Origin: CAVVAL01 sp963740215
GTDB taxonomy: Bacteria > Actinomycetota > Actinomycetes > Mycobacteriales > Cryptosporangiaceae
Length of the DNA: 64,000 nucleotides
Assembly (NCBI GenBank): GCA_963740215.1
Contig: CAVUDJ010000019.1
Span: 2,046,001 to 2,110,000 of the forward strand
Direction: 5' to 3'
The notes below the pieces were generated by a model. It worked only from the letters and a program-made list of their open reading frames with translations, made no database searches and was not told where the DNA came from. Of the stretch, positions 1-9,686 are shown in pieces. The position numbers and the translations under genes were made by a program. How positions within the stretch are numbered: position 1 is the first letter of the stretch; every line of letters starts with the position of its first letter.

Positions 1-1
1 C

Positions 2-265
2 CTGGTCCTGGACGAGCAGCTGCGCCGCGTGTCCGCGCTGAAGAACGTCCTCTCTGCGACGGTCGGCATCGCCAACGTCGTCGTCTTCGCCCTGTTCGGG
101 CCGGTGTCGTGGCCGTCGGTGGCCGTGCTGGCGCCGGCCACGATCGCCGGCGGCTACTTCGGCGCGCAGGTCGCGCGGCGCCTGCCTTCGGCGGTGCTGC
201 GCTGGACGGTCGTTGCGTTCGGCGTCACGGTCGGCGTGGTGCTGCTGTTCCGCGCGCTGGGTTAG
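2..265 (+). CDS. TauE/SafE family sulfite exporter-like permease, C-terminal part
   Basis: Only the last ~87 residues are in the window; the gene begins before base 1. The visible part has hydrophobic membrane segments around the motif GGYFGAQVARRLP, followed by a final segment ending LLFRALG. This glycine-rich 'GG..G...A..LP' signature before the last helix is typical of the TauE/SafE (former DUF81) permeases, which export sulfite or other organosulfur anions across the cytoplasmic membrane. The substrate cannot be told from this fragment. It converges with the leftward rnhA-cobC gene, with a short 42-base gap. Confidence 0.75.
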   Translation: MVLDEQLRRVSALKNVLSATVGIANVVVFALFGPVSWPSVAVLAPATIAGGYFGAQVARRLPSAVLRWTVVAFGVTVGVVLLFRALG

Positions 266-307
266 CGGTCAGGCCCGCGACGTACCGGCGCGTCATGGGC
301 CTAACAG

Positions 308-1492
308 CTAACCGAGATGATGCACGTCGTTCAGCAGCCGCACCGTCGCGGGCCCGTCGGGGTACCAGTCGACCTCGGACACGCTGGCGACATCGATCTG
401 CATGCGGAACATCGTCTGCGGCGGCGCGTCGAGTGCGGAGCGCAGCAGCGTCTTGATCGGCCCCACGTGCGACACGACCACGATCGCCGCCGCCGGGTAC
501 GCACCGAGCAGCCGGTCCCGCGCGCGCATTACCCGTTCGGCCGTCGCGGCGAAGCTCTCCCCGCCGGGCGGCGCCACGTCCGGCGATGCGAGCCACTCGG
601 TGAGCAACTCGGGCCAGCGCTCGCGCACCTCGGCGAACGTGTGGCCCTCCCACTCGCCGAAGTTCGTCTCGATGAGGTCGTCATCCACGACGATGTCCAG
701 CCCGAGACCGCCGGCGATAGCCTCCGCCGTACGGCGGGCACGCCGCAGCGGCGAGCTGATCACCGCCTTCAGGCCGTCGCGAGTGGCCAACCGAGTCGCC
801 ACCCTTCGGGCCTGTTCGGCACCGTCAGGGCTGAGCGGCACGTCGCCCCGTCCGGAGAACCGCCGCTCGGGCGAGAGCACCGACGCACCGTGCCTGACCA
901 GCACCATCGAGGTCGGCACCGACGTTGCGGCACCCCACCCCGGGCCGCCAGCAGGCGTCGCGTCGCCCCGACCCGGCCGGCCAACCGCTCCATGCAGCGC
1001 AGGCCCGGCCAGCGCAGTTTCATCCACACCTGGTTCGGGCTCCAGGGGATCGTCGGACCCGTCAGCGAGATCCCGGTTGACCGGCGCGCCATCCATCGCG
1101 AGGTTGGCGAGCCGGTCCGCGGCGGTGTTCTTGGCGCGCGGGATCCAGCTGAACCGCACCGCGTCGAACTGACGCACGAGCGCCGCGGCCCGCGCCGCGA
1201 GCGGCTTCATCGCCGGGTGCTTCACCTGCCAGCGGCCGCACATCTGCTCGACGACGAGCTTCGAGTCCATCCGGACGTCGACGCGCCGGGCACCGAGGTC
1301 GAGCGCGGCCTGGAGGCCGGCAATCAGGCCCGAATACTCGGCGACGTTGTTGGTGGCGATCCCCAGCGCGCCCGACCGCTCGGCGAGCAACCTTCCGGTC
1401 GCGGCGTCGAACACCACCGCGCCATACCCGGCCGTACCGGGGTTGCCCCGCGAACCGCCGTCCGCCTCGACGACGACGTCGGGCCAGCTCAC
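308..1492 (-). CDS. bifunctional RNase HI / CobC-type phosphatase
   Basis: A 394-residue fusion. The N-terminal ~130 residues are RNase HI (motif EADGGSRGNPG, then NNVAEY, MDSKLVVEQ and the AADRLAN tail), which cleaves RNA in RNA-DNA hybrids. After a low-complexity linker the C-terminal ~200 residues are a histidine-phosphatase domain with the catalytic LVRHGAS motif, a second-site SSPLRRARRTAEAI and the late VVSHVGPIK histidine, like alpha-ribazole phosphatase CobC or acid phosphatases. This architecture matches mycobacterial Rv2228c. The GTG start overlaps the stop of the upstream zinc-ribbon gene as GTGA, so translation is probably coupled in a three-gene operon with Nif3. Confidence 0.93.
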   Translation of the reverse strand: MSWPDVVVEADGGSRGNPGTAGYGAVVFDAATGRLLAERSGALGIATNNVAEYSGLIAGLQAALDLGARRVDVRMDSKLVVEQMCGRWQVKHPAMKPLAARAAALVRQFDAVRFSWIPRAKNTAADRLANLAMDGAPVNRDLADGSDDPLEPEPGVDETALAGPALHGAVGRPGRGDATPAGGPGWGAATSVPTSMVLVRHGASVLSPERRFSGRGDVPLSPDGAEQARRVATRLATRDGLKAVISSPLRRARRTAEAIAGGLGLDIVVDDDLIETNFGEWEGHTFAEVRERWPELLTEWLASPDVAPPGGESFAATAERVMRARDRLLGAYPAAAIVVVSHVGPIKTLLRSALDAPPQTMFRMQIDVASVSEVDWYPDGPATVRLLNDVHHLG

Positions 1493-2232
1493 AGACCGGA
1501 CTCCTTGGTGCGGACCAGGATCCGGCGGCACTCCTCGCAGCGCAGCACCTCGTCCTCGGCGGCCGACCGCGCCGCGCTGAGGTCGCTACCGGCCAGATCC
1601 AACCGGCAGCCCTCGCAACGACGCGCGCGGAGCATCGCCGCGCCGATGCCGTTGTGCGTGGCGCGGATCTTCTCGTACAGCGTGATCAGGTCGACGGGCA
1701 ACGACGCGGCAAGCGGACCCCGCTCGGCGGTGCGGTCGGCGGCGGACTGATCCATCTCGGCGAACGCCGCGTCCCTCCGCTTCTCGGCGTCGGTGAGCCC
1801 CGCGGTGGCCTCGTCGAGCCGGGCCTGCGCCTCGTTCAGCCGCGCCTCGGCCTCCTCGCGGGACTCCATCAGCTCCAGCTCGGAGTCCTCCAGCTCACCC
1901 TGGCGGCGGGCGAGCGACGCGACCTCGTGCTGGAGGCTCTCCAGCTCCTTGGACGACGTGATCGCGCCGGACTCCATGCGTTGCTTGTCCCGCGCGGCCC
2001 GCTGGCGGACCTGGTCTACGTCGTTCTCCAAACGGCGGATCCCCCGATCGAGATCCTCGACCTCGGTGCGGGCACGCACCACGTCGTCGCGCAGACCCCG
2101 GAGCTTCGCGTTGATCTGTTCGATCTCGGCGAGCTCCGGCAGGTTGCGCCGCCGGTGGGCAAGCTGGTCCAGGGTGAGGTCGATCGTCTGCAGGTCAAGC
2201 AGGCGCAGCTGGTCGGCGGGGGCAGCTTTCAC
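1489..2232 (-). CDS. C4 zinc-ribbon, coiled-coil protein (DUF164/CT398 type)
   Basis: A 247-residue protein. Residues ~15-180 are a long charged coiled coil (many EL/LE/RR heptads such as EVEDLDRGIRRLENDVDQV), and the C-terminus holds a zinc ribbon with two CxxC pairs (RRCEGCRLDL and LRCEECRRIL). The family (Rv2229c-like) sits between Nif3 and RNase HI in most actinobacteria; its function is unsettled, with nucleic-acid binding or scaffolding suggested. The GTG start overlaps the nif3 stop by four bases and its own stop overlaps the next start, the same GTGA coupling twice in a row. Confidence 0.9.
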   Translation of the reverse strand: MKAAPADQLRLLDLQTIDLTLDQLAHRRRNLPELAEIEQINAKLRGLRDDVVRARTEVEDLDRGIRRLENDVDQVRQRAARDKQRMESGAITSSKELESLQHEVASLARRQGELEDSELELMESREEAEARLNEAQARLDEATAGLTDAEKRRDAAFAEMDQSAADRTAERGPLAASLPVDLITLYEKIRATHNGIGAAMLRARRCEGCRLDLAGSDLSAARSAAEDEVLRCEECRRILVRTKESGL

Positions 2233-3083
2233 GGGGCGCTCGACGTCTCCTCGTCCAGGGTGGACGGCGCCGGCTGGGCGCCGTGCAAGGTCCAGGGATC
2301 GGTGACCAGGTCGGACACCATCGTCTCCACCGTAGTCTCCCCCAGCACGTCACGGAGCATCGCGGCGGCGTCGTCCAGCCAGGGCCGCTCCGACGCCCAG
2401 TGCGCCACGTCGATCAGCGCGGGACCGCCCGCCTCCGCGTGCTCGGAGGCGGGGTGATGCCGCAGGTCAGCGGTGAGGTACGCGTCGGCACCAGCACGGG
2501 TGGCGGCAGTGAGGAGGCTGTCGCCGGCGCCGCCGCAGACCGCGACGGAAGTAACAAGCCGGTCCGGGTCGCCGCTGGCCCGCACGCCGGTCGCCGTCTT
2601 GGGCAGCACCGACGCGGCGTGCGCGACGAAGTCGGCCAGGCGCTGCGGCGTGGCGAGCCGCCCGACCCGCCCGATGCCGAGCGCGGGATCGTCCGGTCGG
2701 GGATCCAGTGGCACCGTCTCCCCGAGCCCGAGCCGGGCGGCGAGGGCGTCGGAGACCCCGGGGTTCGCGGAGTCGGCGTTCGTGTGGGCGACGTGCAGCG
2801 CCACGCCGCCGCGGATCAGCCGGTGCACGATGCGCCCCTTGTAGTCGATGGCGGCGACGCCGTGCACCCCGCGCAGGAGCAGCGGGTGATGCGCGACGAC
2901 CAGGTTCGCACCGACCGCGAGCGCCTCCTCGACCGTGGCCTCCACGACGTCGACGACGAACAGCACCCGGTCGGCGGGCTCGTCGGGATCGCCGCAGACC
3001 AGCCCGACAGCATCCCAACTCTCGGCCAGCGCGGGCGGGTAGAGAGCATCGAGTGCGGCGACGACTTCAGCGACCGTAGGCAC
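2229..3083 (-). CDS. Nif3-like dinuclear metal-centre protein
   Basis: A 284-residue Nif3/YbgI family protein. Metal-binding motifs are visible: NLVVAHHPLLLRG (His-His) near residue 80, LHVAHTNADSANPG around residue 120 and a C-terminal DVAHWASERPWLDD with a late His. Family members form toroidal hexamers with a two-metal site; some are annotated as GTP cyclohydrolase I type 2, but the cellular role is not settled. It is the first gene of the leftward operon with the zinc-ribbon and RNase HI-CobC genes. The start is GTG followed by CCTACGGTC, 19 bases beyond the end of the upstream orphan gene. Confidence 0.92.
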   Translation of the reverse strand: MPTVAEVVAALDALYPPALAESWDAVGLVCGDPDEPADRVLFVVDVVEATVEEALAVGANLVVAHHPLLLRGVHGVAAIDYKGRIVHRLIRGGVALHVAHTNADSANPGVSDALAARLGLGETVPLDPRPDDPALGIGRVGRLATPQRLADFVAHAASVLPKTATGVRASGDPDRLVTSVAVCGGAGDSLLTAATRAGADAYLTADLRHHPASEHAEAGGPALIDVAHWASERPWLDDAAAMLRDVLGETTVETMVSDLVTDPWTLHGAQPAPSTLDEETSSAP

Positions 3084-3102
3084 GGGTGCAGGCTACCGGC
3101 CG

Positions 3103-5121
3103 TTAGCGGAAGTCGGCCGATCCGTACTCGTGCCGACCTGTCCCGTTGACGACCACCACGGAGTCGACCGCGGCCTTCAGACCCGCCTTGCGCAAAGCGT
3201 CCCGCAGCTCAGCCTTGCCCAGCCCGTGCAGCGGGTTCCCGGAGTGGGATATGCGCAGGTCGAGAACGCGCCGGAACGTGGCCGGAGCGACCACCGCCCC
3301 GACTGCCGTGCGTGCTGCGACGACCGCGGCGTCGACCTCGTGGCCGACCACGGTGCGTACCTGGACCGCCTCCTTGCGCCCCACGTCGACGATGTCCGCC
3401 TTCACGGTGACGCCGCCACCCGCCCAGCTCTGCAGGGCGACCGGACCCGTGCCGTCCTTCGACCTTGCAGCGGCGGCCTGCAACTGGTTCACGTACGGGA
3501 GCGCATTCGCGATGGTGTGCCGCGCGGCGGCGGCCGACTCGATCCACGTCCGCAGGCCGCGCAAGTTGCCGATCCGCCCGGTCGCGGCGTAGGCCAGGAG
3601 GCTGTCGAGATGGTTCATCTCCGCCGCACTCTTGACCAGGGCGGTCGCGTCGGCGTGGTTCGCACCCGGGTACTGGATCAGCCGCGCGAACGTGCGCAGG
3701 CCAAGACCGCCGGAGTTTGCCACCTCGTCGATCAGTTCCATGTCGACGCGGCGTTCGATCAGCTGCCCGATGATCGCCGGGTCGCTGCCCTCCCAGCCCG
3801 GGTTGAACGTGGTGAGGTTCCAGGAGTACCAGCCGCCGCCCGTCCAACGCTCCCAGCGCGGATCGCTCATCACGCACGACACCTGGCCGGTCGCGTCCTT
3901 GGCGAGCGGCTTGAGCACGGTCTCGCACCGGCCCAACACCTTCCCGCCGGCGTCCTTGCCCTCCCACACGGCGCCTACCAGCAGGTGCTTGGCACCCGGC
4001 CGCGCCGGACCGTTGAGGTTCTTCACCTTCGCCTGGAACTGGCAGCTGACCAGGCCGCAGTCGTCTTTGTCGAGCACATCCTCGACCACGTAGAACGCCG
4101 GCATCCGCCCCGGCTCGTCGGCATCGAGCGCGGTCGGGAACTGCTTCGGCAGATCACGCAACGCAGTGTCGAACTCGTCCGTCTCGGGCCCGGACAGCTC
4201 GTCGACGTCGAAGACGTACCCCGACAGTGGCGACCCGATCGACCCACCGACGACAGGTCCCTCCAGGCGCACGATGGCGTACGGCGCCTGGCGAGCCACG
4301 TACACCGCGCCGTGACCGGGTGACGTGATGCGCATCGTGTCGACGCCACGCACCTGCTGCTTCTCGCCCTCCCCCGGCGTGGCGAACTTCTCGCGGAGGG
4401 CCCGGGCCAGCACGTCCGGTTCGGCGAAGGGGTCGATCTGGAGGCGGAGCGCCAACTCGTCGCCACGGACCCACGTGTCCGCGAACACACCGGCAAAGGT
4501 GGGATCGACGATGTTCCAGAAGCCCGCGGAGCCCTTGACATACGTGACGTTCTGCGCGGTGCGGAACTCCGCCACCTGGCCGTCGATGCGTTGCGTAGCC
4601 ATGAAGCGGTCGTTGGCGACGCGCGCGTCCAGCTCGACCCGTCGACCGGCGATGTCGAGGAACGAGCCGCGGACATGCACCACGGCCGCGGCGTCCAGCC
4701 GGCGCGCGGCATTGTTGACCAGCCACTCCGGCGACGAGGCCCGCCACATGGGCACGACGACGAAGATCGCGAGCAGCGACACGGCGGTGATGAAGGCGAT
4801 CGCGCCACCTAAGATGCCGCCGATCAGCAGGGCGATGCGCCGCCCCGTCCATCGCGAGGGTGCCACCACCGGCGTCCCAAGAGCCGGGGGCGCCCCGAGA
4901 AACGGGGGCGCTCCAAGAAGCGGCCCCCCGTCGAACGGCGCCGCAGGAACCGGCCCCTCAGGAACCAGGGCCGCCCCAGGGGCCGGCGCGCCAGCCACCT
5001 GCGCGCCAGCCTCTCGCGGGCCAGCCGCCTGCGCGCCAGGCTCCCGCGCGCCAGCCGCCTGCGCGCCCGGCGCCAACGCCCCGTTGTGCTGCTCGTCCAC
5101 GCGTGCCCCCGCTACTCGCAT
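3103..5121 (-). CDS. single-pass membrane protein with large extracytoplasmic region, unknown function
   Basis: I do not recognise this 672-residue protein. From the chosen ATG, residues ~19-48 are three 10-residue Ala/Gly-rich repeats (GAQAAGAREP, GAQAAGPREA, GAQVAGAPAP). A proline-rich stretch follows and then one transmembrane helix at ~95-125 (IALLIGGILGGAIAFITAV core). The rest is predicted outside, with scattered cysteines (DDCGLVSCQF). Near the C-terminus a helix is followed by VTVKADIVDV and KEAVQVRTV, which loosely resembles the acidic strand plus Q-x-K/R strand of PD-(D/E)XK nucleases; this is weak inference. A start 17 codons upstream (base 5172) is also open. It lies between Nif3 and a helicase, all leftward. 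Confidence 0.6.
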   Translation of the reverse strand: MRVAGARVDEQHNGALAPGAQAAGAREPGAQAAGPREAGAQVAGAPAPGAALVPEGPVPAAPFDGGPLLGAPPFLGAPPALGTPVVAPSRWTGRRIALLIGGILGGAIAFITAVSLLAIFVVVPMWRASSPEWLVNNAARRLDAAAVVHVRGSFLDIAGRRVELDARVANDRFMATQRIDGQVAEFRTAQNVTYVKGSAGFWNIVDPTFAGVFADTWVRGDELALRLQIDPFAEPDVLARALREKFATPGEGEKQQVRGVDTMRITSPGHGAVYVARQAPYAIVRLEGPVVGGSIGSPLSGYVFDVDELSGPETDEFDTALRDLPKQFPTALDADEPGRMPAFYVVEDVLDKDDCGLVSCQFQAKVKNLNGPARPGAKHLLVGAVWEGKDAGGKVLGRCETVLKPLAKDATGQVSCVMSDPRWERWTGGGWYSWNLTTFNPGWEGSDPAIIGQLIERRVDMELIDEVANSGGLGLRTFARLIQYPGANHADATALVKSAAEMNHLDSLLAYAATGRIGNLRGLRTWIESAAAARHTIANALPYVNQLQAAAARSKDGTGPVALQSWAGGGVTVKADIVDVGRKEAVQVRTVVGHEVDAAVVAARTAVGAVVAPATFRRVLDLRISHSGNPLHGLGKAELRDALRKAGLKAAVDSVVVVNGTGRHEYGSADFR
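4978..5067 (-). repeat. three tandem 30-bp coding repeats
   Basis: Three imperfect 30-base units in the N-terminal coding region of the membrane-anchored orphan. They encode GAQAAGAREP, GAQAAGPREA and GAQVAGAPAP, an Ala/Gly/Pro cytoplasmic linker before the transmembrane helix. The copy number may vary between strains by slippage. Confidence 0.8.
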
Positions 5122-5199
5122 CGTTTCTGCTCGCAGAGCATGGCACACGGGTCCGACTGAATACATCGGCACGGCAACTCAGGTTGATAAAGTCAGCAG

Positions 5200-6933
5200 T
5201 CAGCAGCCGACGACGCTTCCCGTCCACACGAAGTCGCGTGCGCGGGTGAGCCCGACCAGCGCCTCGCGCACCCCCACCTCGTCCAGGGCCAGGCCGGAAC
5301 GCCCATGTCCTGGCAGGAACACCGCCCGGAACTCCAGGCCCTTGGCGCGCCGGATCAGGCCGACCTTGACCGCGTCGATCCGGCGCCCGGTGTAGTCGGC
5401 GAGGCTCACCGCGGGGATCTGGGCGGCGTGCAGGACGCGCCGGTAGTGGCTCGCGTCCTCGGCGCTGCTCACGAGCAGCGCGATGTCGCCGGGCGCGACG
5501 GGGCACGTGCGCAGCGCCGTCACGAGCTCGACATCGTGGTCCTCGGGTGTCGTCGCGGTGTAGTGCTGCACGGCTCCACCAGTCAGCGTGCCCTCCACGT
5601 CACGAAGGCGCAGCGTGGCGGTGTCGTCGAACCGGTTCACGGGATCGAGCCCGCGGGCGAGGGCCAGCACCTCGGCGGTGTTGCGGTAGTTGACGCGAAG
5701 CAGGTCGCAGCGGCTGCGCAGCGGGATGCCGGCCTCGCTGAGGTTGCTTCCGATCGGGTACACCGCCTGCTCCCCGTCGCCTACCAGCAGCAACGAGTCG
5801 CCGGCGAGACCGTGCAGGAGCTGGAGTCCGGTGCGGGTCATGTCCTGCGCCTCGTCGGCGACGACCAGTGCGTACGGCGCGTCGAGCGGAGCCCGCGACA
5901 GCTCGTCGGCGGTCGCGCGGAGCAGGTCGTTGCGGTCGGCGCCGCCGCTGGCCCGCAGCACCGACTCGTACGCGTCGCGCACCGCCCACATCGCCGCGCG
6001 GGCGTGGTCGTCGAGCCGGATCCGCCGCCCGGTGCGAGGCGCGCGCAGGTACTCCGCCAGCGAGGTGAGCCCGCAGCCCTTGACGACGAGGTCGAGCTCG
6101 TCCCGCCAGTAGCGGGGATCCGGACACAGCACCGCGAGCCGTCCCCGCACGCCGACCCGACCCCAGGCCTCCGCGAACGCGGCGTCCGCCTGGCCGCGCT
6201 CCTCGGGCCACCGCACGCCGCGCCGGAATAGCAGGTCACGTGCCCACCCGTGGATCGTCGTGAACTCGGCACGGTGCGCGCTCTCCGGTGCCAGTCGCCG
6301 GTACGCGGCGGCGGCGACCAGCGGCAGGTTGCTGACGAACGTCAAATACAACAGCCTGCCCGGGTCGCGGCGCGCCAGACGAGCCATCCGGTGCAGCGCG
6401 ACCACCGTCTTGCCGGTTCCGGCCGGGCCGCTGATCCAGGCAGGGCCTAGGTAGTCACGCCGCACGAGCTCCAGCTGGCTCGGGTCGAGGAAGGTCAGCC
6501 ACGAGGGCGCGGCGGGCTCGGAGGAGTCGGAACCCGACGACAGCCGCCGGTACCCCGCACCTGCCAGCGCGTCACCGATCACGGCGAGCTGCGCCGGCGA
6601 GAGCACCGCCGGACGTGTCACGAGATCGCCGACCGCCGACACCGGCGTCAGCAGCACGTCGGGACGCTGCTCGGGACGATCGAGCCCGTCGACCACCGCG
6701 ACCTGCCGCACCGCCACGGGCGACAACCCGCAGCCCGCCAGCTCCCGCTCAACAGCCGACGCCGCCGACATGGCCGAGGTCGTCGAATCGGCCGACTCAG
6801 CCGCCGACTGCACCCCGACCAGCACGAACACCCCGGGCGGACCGACTGCCACCAGCTCCCCGTCGCGCATTCCCGCGTGCACCTGCCAGGGCAGGGAACG
6901 CAGGACACGCTCGGCCAGCGACCGACCATCCAT
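5200..6933 (-). CDS. UvrD/Rep-type SF1 helicase with degenerate NERD-like N-terminus
   Basis: A 577-residue superfamily 1A helicase: Walker A GPAGTGKT near residue 160, motif II VVADEAQD, motif III-like LLLVGDGEQAVYPIG, motif IV region NYRNTAEVLALA and a C-terminal KGLEFRAVFLPG/ALVGLTRAR motif. It probably unwinds or remodels DNA or RNA-DNA using ATP. The first ~110 residues have a VAVGPPGVFVLVGV strand resembling NERD nuclease-related domains, but the E-x-K residues expected after that strand are not visible, so any nuclease is probably inactive. The ATG at 6933 is preceded by GGGAGG at seven bases, which decides the start over an in-frame upstream ATG. Confidence 0.85.
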   Translation of the reverse strand: MDGRSLAERVLRSLPWQVHAGMRDGELVAVGPPGVFVLVGVQSAAESADSTTSAMSAASAVERELAGCGLSPVAVRQVAVVDGLDRPEQRPDVLLTPVSAVGDLVTRPAVLSPAQLAVIGDALAGAGYRRLSSGSDSSEPAAPSWLTFLDPSQLELVRRDYLGPAWISGPAGTGKTVVALHRMARLARRDPGRLLYLTFVSNLPLVAAAAYRRLAPESAHRAEFTTIHGWARDLLFRRGVRWPEERGQADAAFAEAWGRVGVRGRLAVLCPDPRYWRDELDLVVKGCGLTSLAEYLRAPRTGRRIRLDDHARAAMWAVRDAYESVLRASGGADRNDLLRATADELSRAPLDAPYALVVADEAQDMTRTGLQLLHGLAGDSLLLVGDGEQAVYPIGSNLSEAGIPLRSRCDLLRVNYRNTAEVLALARGLDPVNRFDDTATLRLRDVEGTLTGGAVQHYTATTPEDHDVELVTALRTCPVAPGDIALLVSSAEDASHYRRVLHAAQIPAVSLADYTGRRIDAVKVGLIRRAKGLEFRAVFLPGHGRSGLALDEVGVREALVGLTRARDFVWTGSVVGC

Positions 6934-7076
6934 CGGCGTCCTCCCCTGACCTAGGCCTCGGCTCGCTACGGGCGAGCCGGTGAATACAGACCCAGGCATG
7001 ACCGTACGTGTTCAACCTATGGCGGAACGCAGCCAAATGGGGAGGTTATCCCGCAACAGGTATCGGTTCAGATCCA

Positions 7077-7107
7077 TTGACGACCAATGGTCTAGACCTT
7101 TACGGTC
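7077..7107 (+). promoter_or_regulatory. chitinase promoter with DasR-type dre operator
   Basis: The core TGGTCTAGACC (7088-7098) is a perfect 11-bp palindrome and matches the Streptomyces DasR-responsive element as I remember it (ACTGGTCTAGACCACT), with flanks AA and TTT. It sits between a possible -35 TTGACG (7077-7082) and a possible -10 TACGGT (7102-7107), a position where a bound repressor would block RNA polymerase. DasR is the GntR regulator that senses amino-sugar phosphates and controls chitinase genes. Confidence 0.75.
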
Positions 7108-7147
7108 GCCCTCACACTGAGAAACGTCCGACACCGGAGGTGCGACG

Positions 7148-9506
7148 TTGTTCACCAAAGCGCTGCCGCCCATCAGGCCGACCAGAACGCTCTCGTTGGT
7201 CGCGACCGGAGCACTGCTCGTCGCGGGGGCGTTCGTCGTCACCGCCCCCACCGCCAACGCAGCCCCTGAGGATTGCCGCCCCGACGGCCTGTACCGCAGC
7301 ACCGGCGTCGACTACTGCCTCGCGTACGACACCAACGGGCGCGAGAAGATGGGCGCCGACCATCCGCGCCGGGTGATCGGCTACTTCACCGGCTGGCGGC
7401 ACGGCAAGAACGGCCAGCCCGCATACCTGGCGAACCAGATCCCGTGGACCAAGGTCACGCACCTCAACTACGCGTTCGCCCACGTGGACGGCGGAAATCG
7501 CATCTCCGTCGGCGGCAACACGGCCACGAACCCGGCGATCGGCATGACGTGGCCCGGCGTGGCCGGCGCCGAGATGGACCCGGCCTTCAGCTACAAGGGC
7601 CACTTCAACCTGCTCAGCAAGTACAAGAAGCAGCACCCGAACGTGAAGACGCTGATCTCGGTCGGCGGCTGGGCCGAGACCGGCGGCTACTTCAACGACA
7701 GCGGCGCCCGCGTCGACTCCGGCGGCTTCTACCGGATGACCACCAACGCCGACAACAGCGTGAACACCGCCGGCATCAACACGTTCGCCGACTCGGTGGT
7801 CACGTTCCTGCGCACGTACGGCTTCAACGGCGTCGACATCGACTACGAGTACCCGACGTCCAACAACGACGCCGGCAACCCGCTCGACTTCGCGCAGGCC
7901 AACGCCCGCCGCGCCGGGCTGAACCGCAGCTACAACGTCCTGATGAAGACGCTGCGCGAGAAGCTCGACGCCGCGGCGGCCGCCGACCGCAAGTACTACA
8001 TGCTCACGGTCGCGGCACCGGCCTCGGGCTGGTTGCTGCGCGGCATGGAGGCGTACCAGTCCACGCAGTACCTCGACTACGTCAACATCATGTCGTACGA
8101 CCTGCACGGCGCCTGGAACAAGTACGTCGGCCCGAACGCCGCGCTCTACGACAACGGCGACGACGCGGAGCTCGCCGCTGCCGGCGTCTACACCGCAGCC
8201 CAGTACGGCGGCATCGGCTACCTCAACACCGACTGGGCGTACCACTACTTCCGCGGGTCGATGCCGGCCGGCCGCATCAACATCGGCGTCCCGTACTACA
8301 CGCGCGGGTTCAAGAACGTCGTCGGCGGCACGAACGGCCTCTGGGGCACCTCGACGGGCAGCAACTGCCCGCCGGGCACCACCGCCTGCGGCGACGGGGC
8401 ACGCGGCATCGACAACCTCTGGCACGACGAGGAGAACGGCCAGGAGGTCGGCGCCGGCTCCAACCCGATGTGGCACGCGAAGAACCTGCAGGACGGCCGG
8501 GCCGGCAGCTACATCGGGCTCTACGGTCTGAACCCGACGACCGACCCGGAGGACCGGCTCACCGGCACGTACGCCCGCAGCTACAGCAGCGCGCTGGTCG
8601 CGCCGTGGCTGTGGAACTCCTCGAAGCGGGTGTTCCTGTCCACTGAGGACGACCAGTCGATCGGCGTCAAGGCGCAGTACGCCGTCGACCGCGGCCTCGG
8701 CGGCGTGATGATCTGGGAACTCGCCGGCGACTACGCCTACGACAGCGCCAAGGGCGAGTACTTCATGGGCAACACGCTCACCACGCTGCTCTACGACAAG
8801 TTCAAAACCGCTTCTCCAGTACGGCGCTCGAAAGGCGAACACATCGTCGCCGGCCCAACGCCTGAACATCACGGCCGAGCTGATCCAGTACCCGCTCGGT
8901 GACAGCAACTACCCGATCAGCCCGAAGCTCCGCATCACGAACAACTCCACGACGACCGTGCCCGGCGGCTCCGCGATCCAGTTCGACTATCCGGTGGCGG
9001 CGCCGAACAACATGGCGCAGCAGTCCGGCTGGAGCCTGTCGGTCATCCGCAGCGACCACACCGGCAACAACCGGGGCGGGTTCCGCGGCGACTTCCACCG
9101 GGTCTCGCTGACGCTGCCGAGCTGGCAGAGCCTGGCGCCGGGCGCGTCCGCCGACGTGGCGATCACCTACCAGCTGCCGATCTCCGGACCGTCGAACTGG
9201 ACGATCGGCATCGGCGGCACCACGTATGGCTTCAACCAGGACTACGCGCGCGGCGGCACGACTACGTCGCCGTCTCCCACCGTGAGTCCGACGACGAGCC
9301 CGAGCCCAAGCACCAGCCCGACGGCGAGCCCGAGTCCGACCGCCGGGCCCTGCACGCAGCCCGCCTGGAACCGCACCAGCATCTACACGGGCGGCATGCG
9401 GGTCTCGCACCGGGGACGGAACTGGGAGGCGAAGTGGTGGACGCAGGGCGAGGAGCCCGGCACCACCGGTGAGTGGGGCGTCTGGAAGGACCTCGGCACC
9501 TGCTGA
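7148..9506 (+). CDS. secreted GH18 chitinase with two carbohydrate-binding modules (frame break)
   Basis: A TTG start lies six bases after GGAGGT. Residues 1-~38 are a signal peptide (LVATGALLVAGAFVV, cleavage near ANAAPED). A GH18 catalytic domain follows with the signature FNGVDIDYEYP, whose glutamate is the proton donor. After the catalytic domain the frame must skip one base near 8819 (cca-g-tac) to continue into a beta-sandwich binding module (LNITAELIQYPLGDS to YGFNQDYARGG). A Thr/Ser/Pro linker and a C-terminal CBM5/12-type module with aromatic residues (WNRTSIYTGG, WEAKWWTQGEEPG) then follow. With the skip the product is 785 residues; as written it stops at 8902 and loses both modules. 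It hydrolyses chitin outside the cell. Confidence 0.88.
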
Positions 9507-9509
9507 GCC

Positions 9510-9581
9510 CCTGCGGTGACTCCGGGCTTCGTGCCGCGACACGCAGCCGCGACACGCCGGACAACCCGGAGTCACCGCAGG
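9510..9581. terminator. 17-bp perfect inverted repeat after the chitinase gene
   Basis: Arms 9510-9526 (CCTGCGGTGACTCCGGG) and 9565-9581 are exact reverse complements around a 38-base loop. It begins four bases after the chitinase stop and has no T-run. A transcription terminator or mRNA-stabilising hairpin is the likely role. Confidence 0.75.
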
Positions 9582-9686
9582 TCACGCCCCTCTGTGTTGC
9601 TGCTCACGGCGCCGGGCCGGAACATCGGCCCGGCGCCGCACGCTTGTGCCCCACGCGTAACCAATGCGATGAATGGAGCACATGCC

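Noticed and set aside
317..1750. Long opposite-strand open frames over rnhA-cobC and most other genes
   Set aside because: In this GC-rich DNA antisense frames stay open by codon bias; they lack motifs, ribosome sites and family matches, while the genes on the other strand have all three.
4978..5067. Regular ~30-base repeats as a CRISPR array
   Set aside because: The units are adjacent without spacers and in frame inside a coding region, encoding an Ala/Gly/Pro linker.
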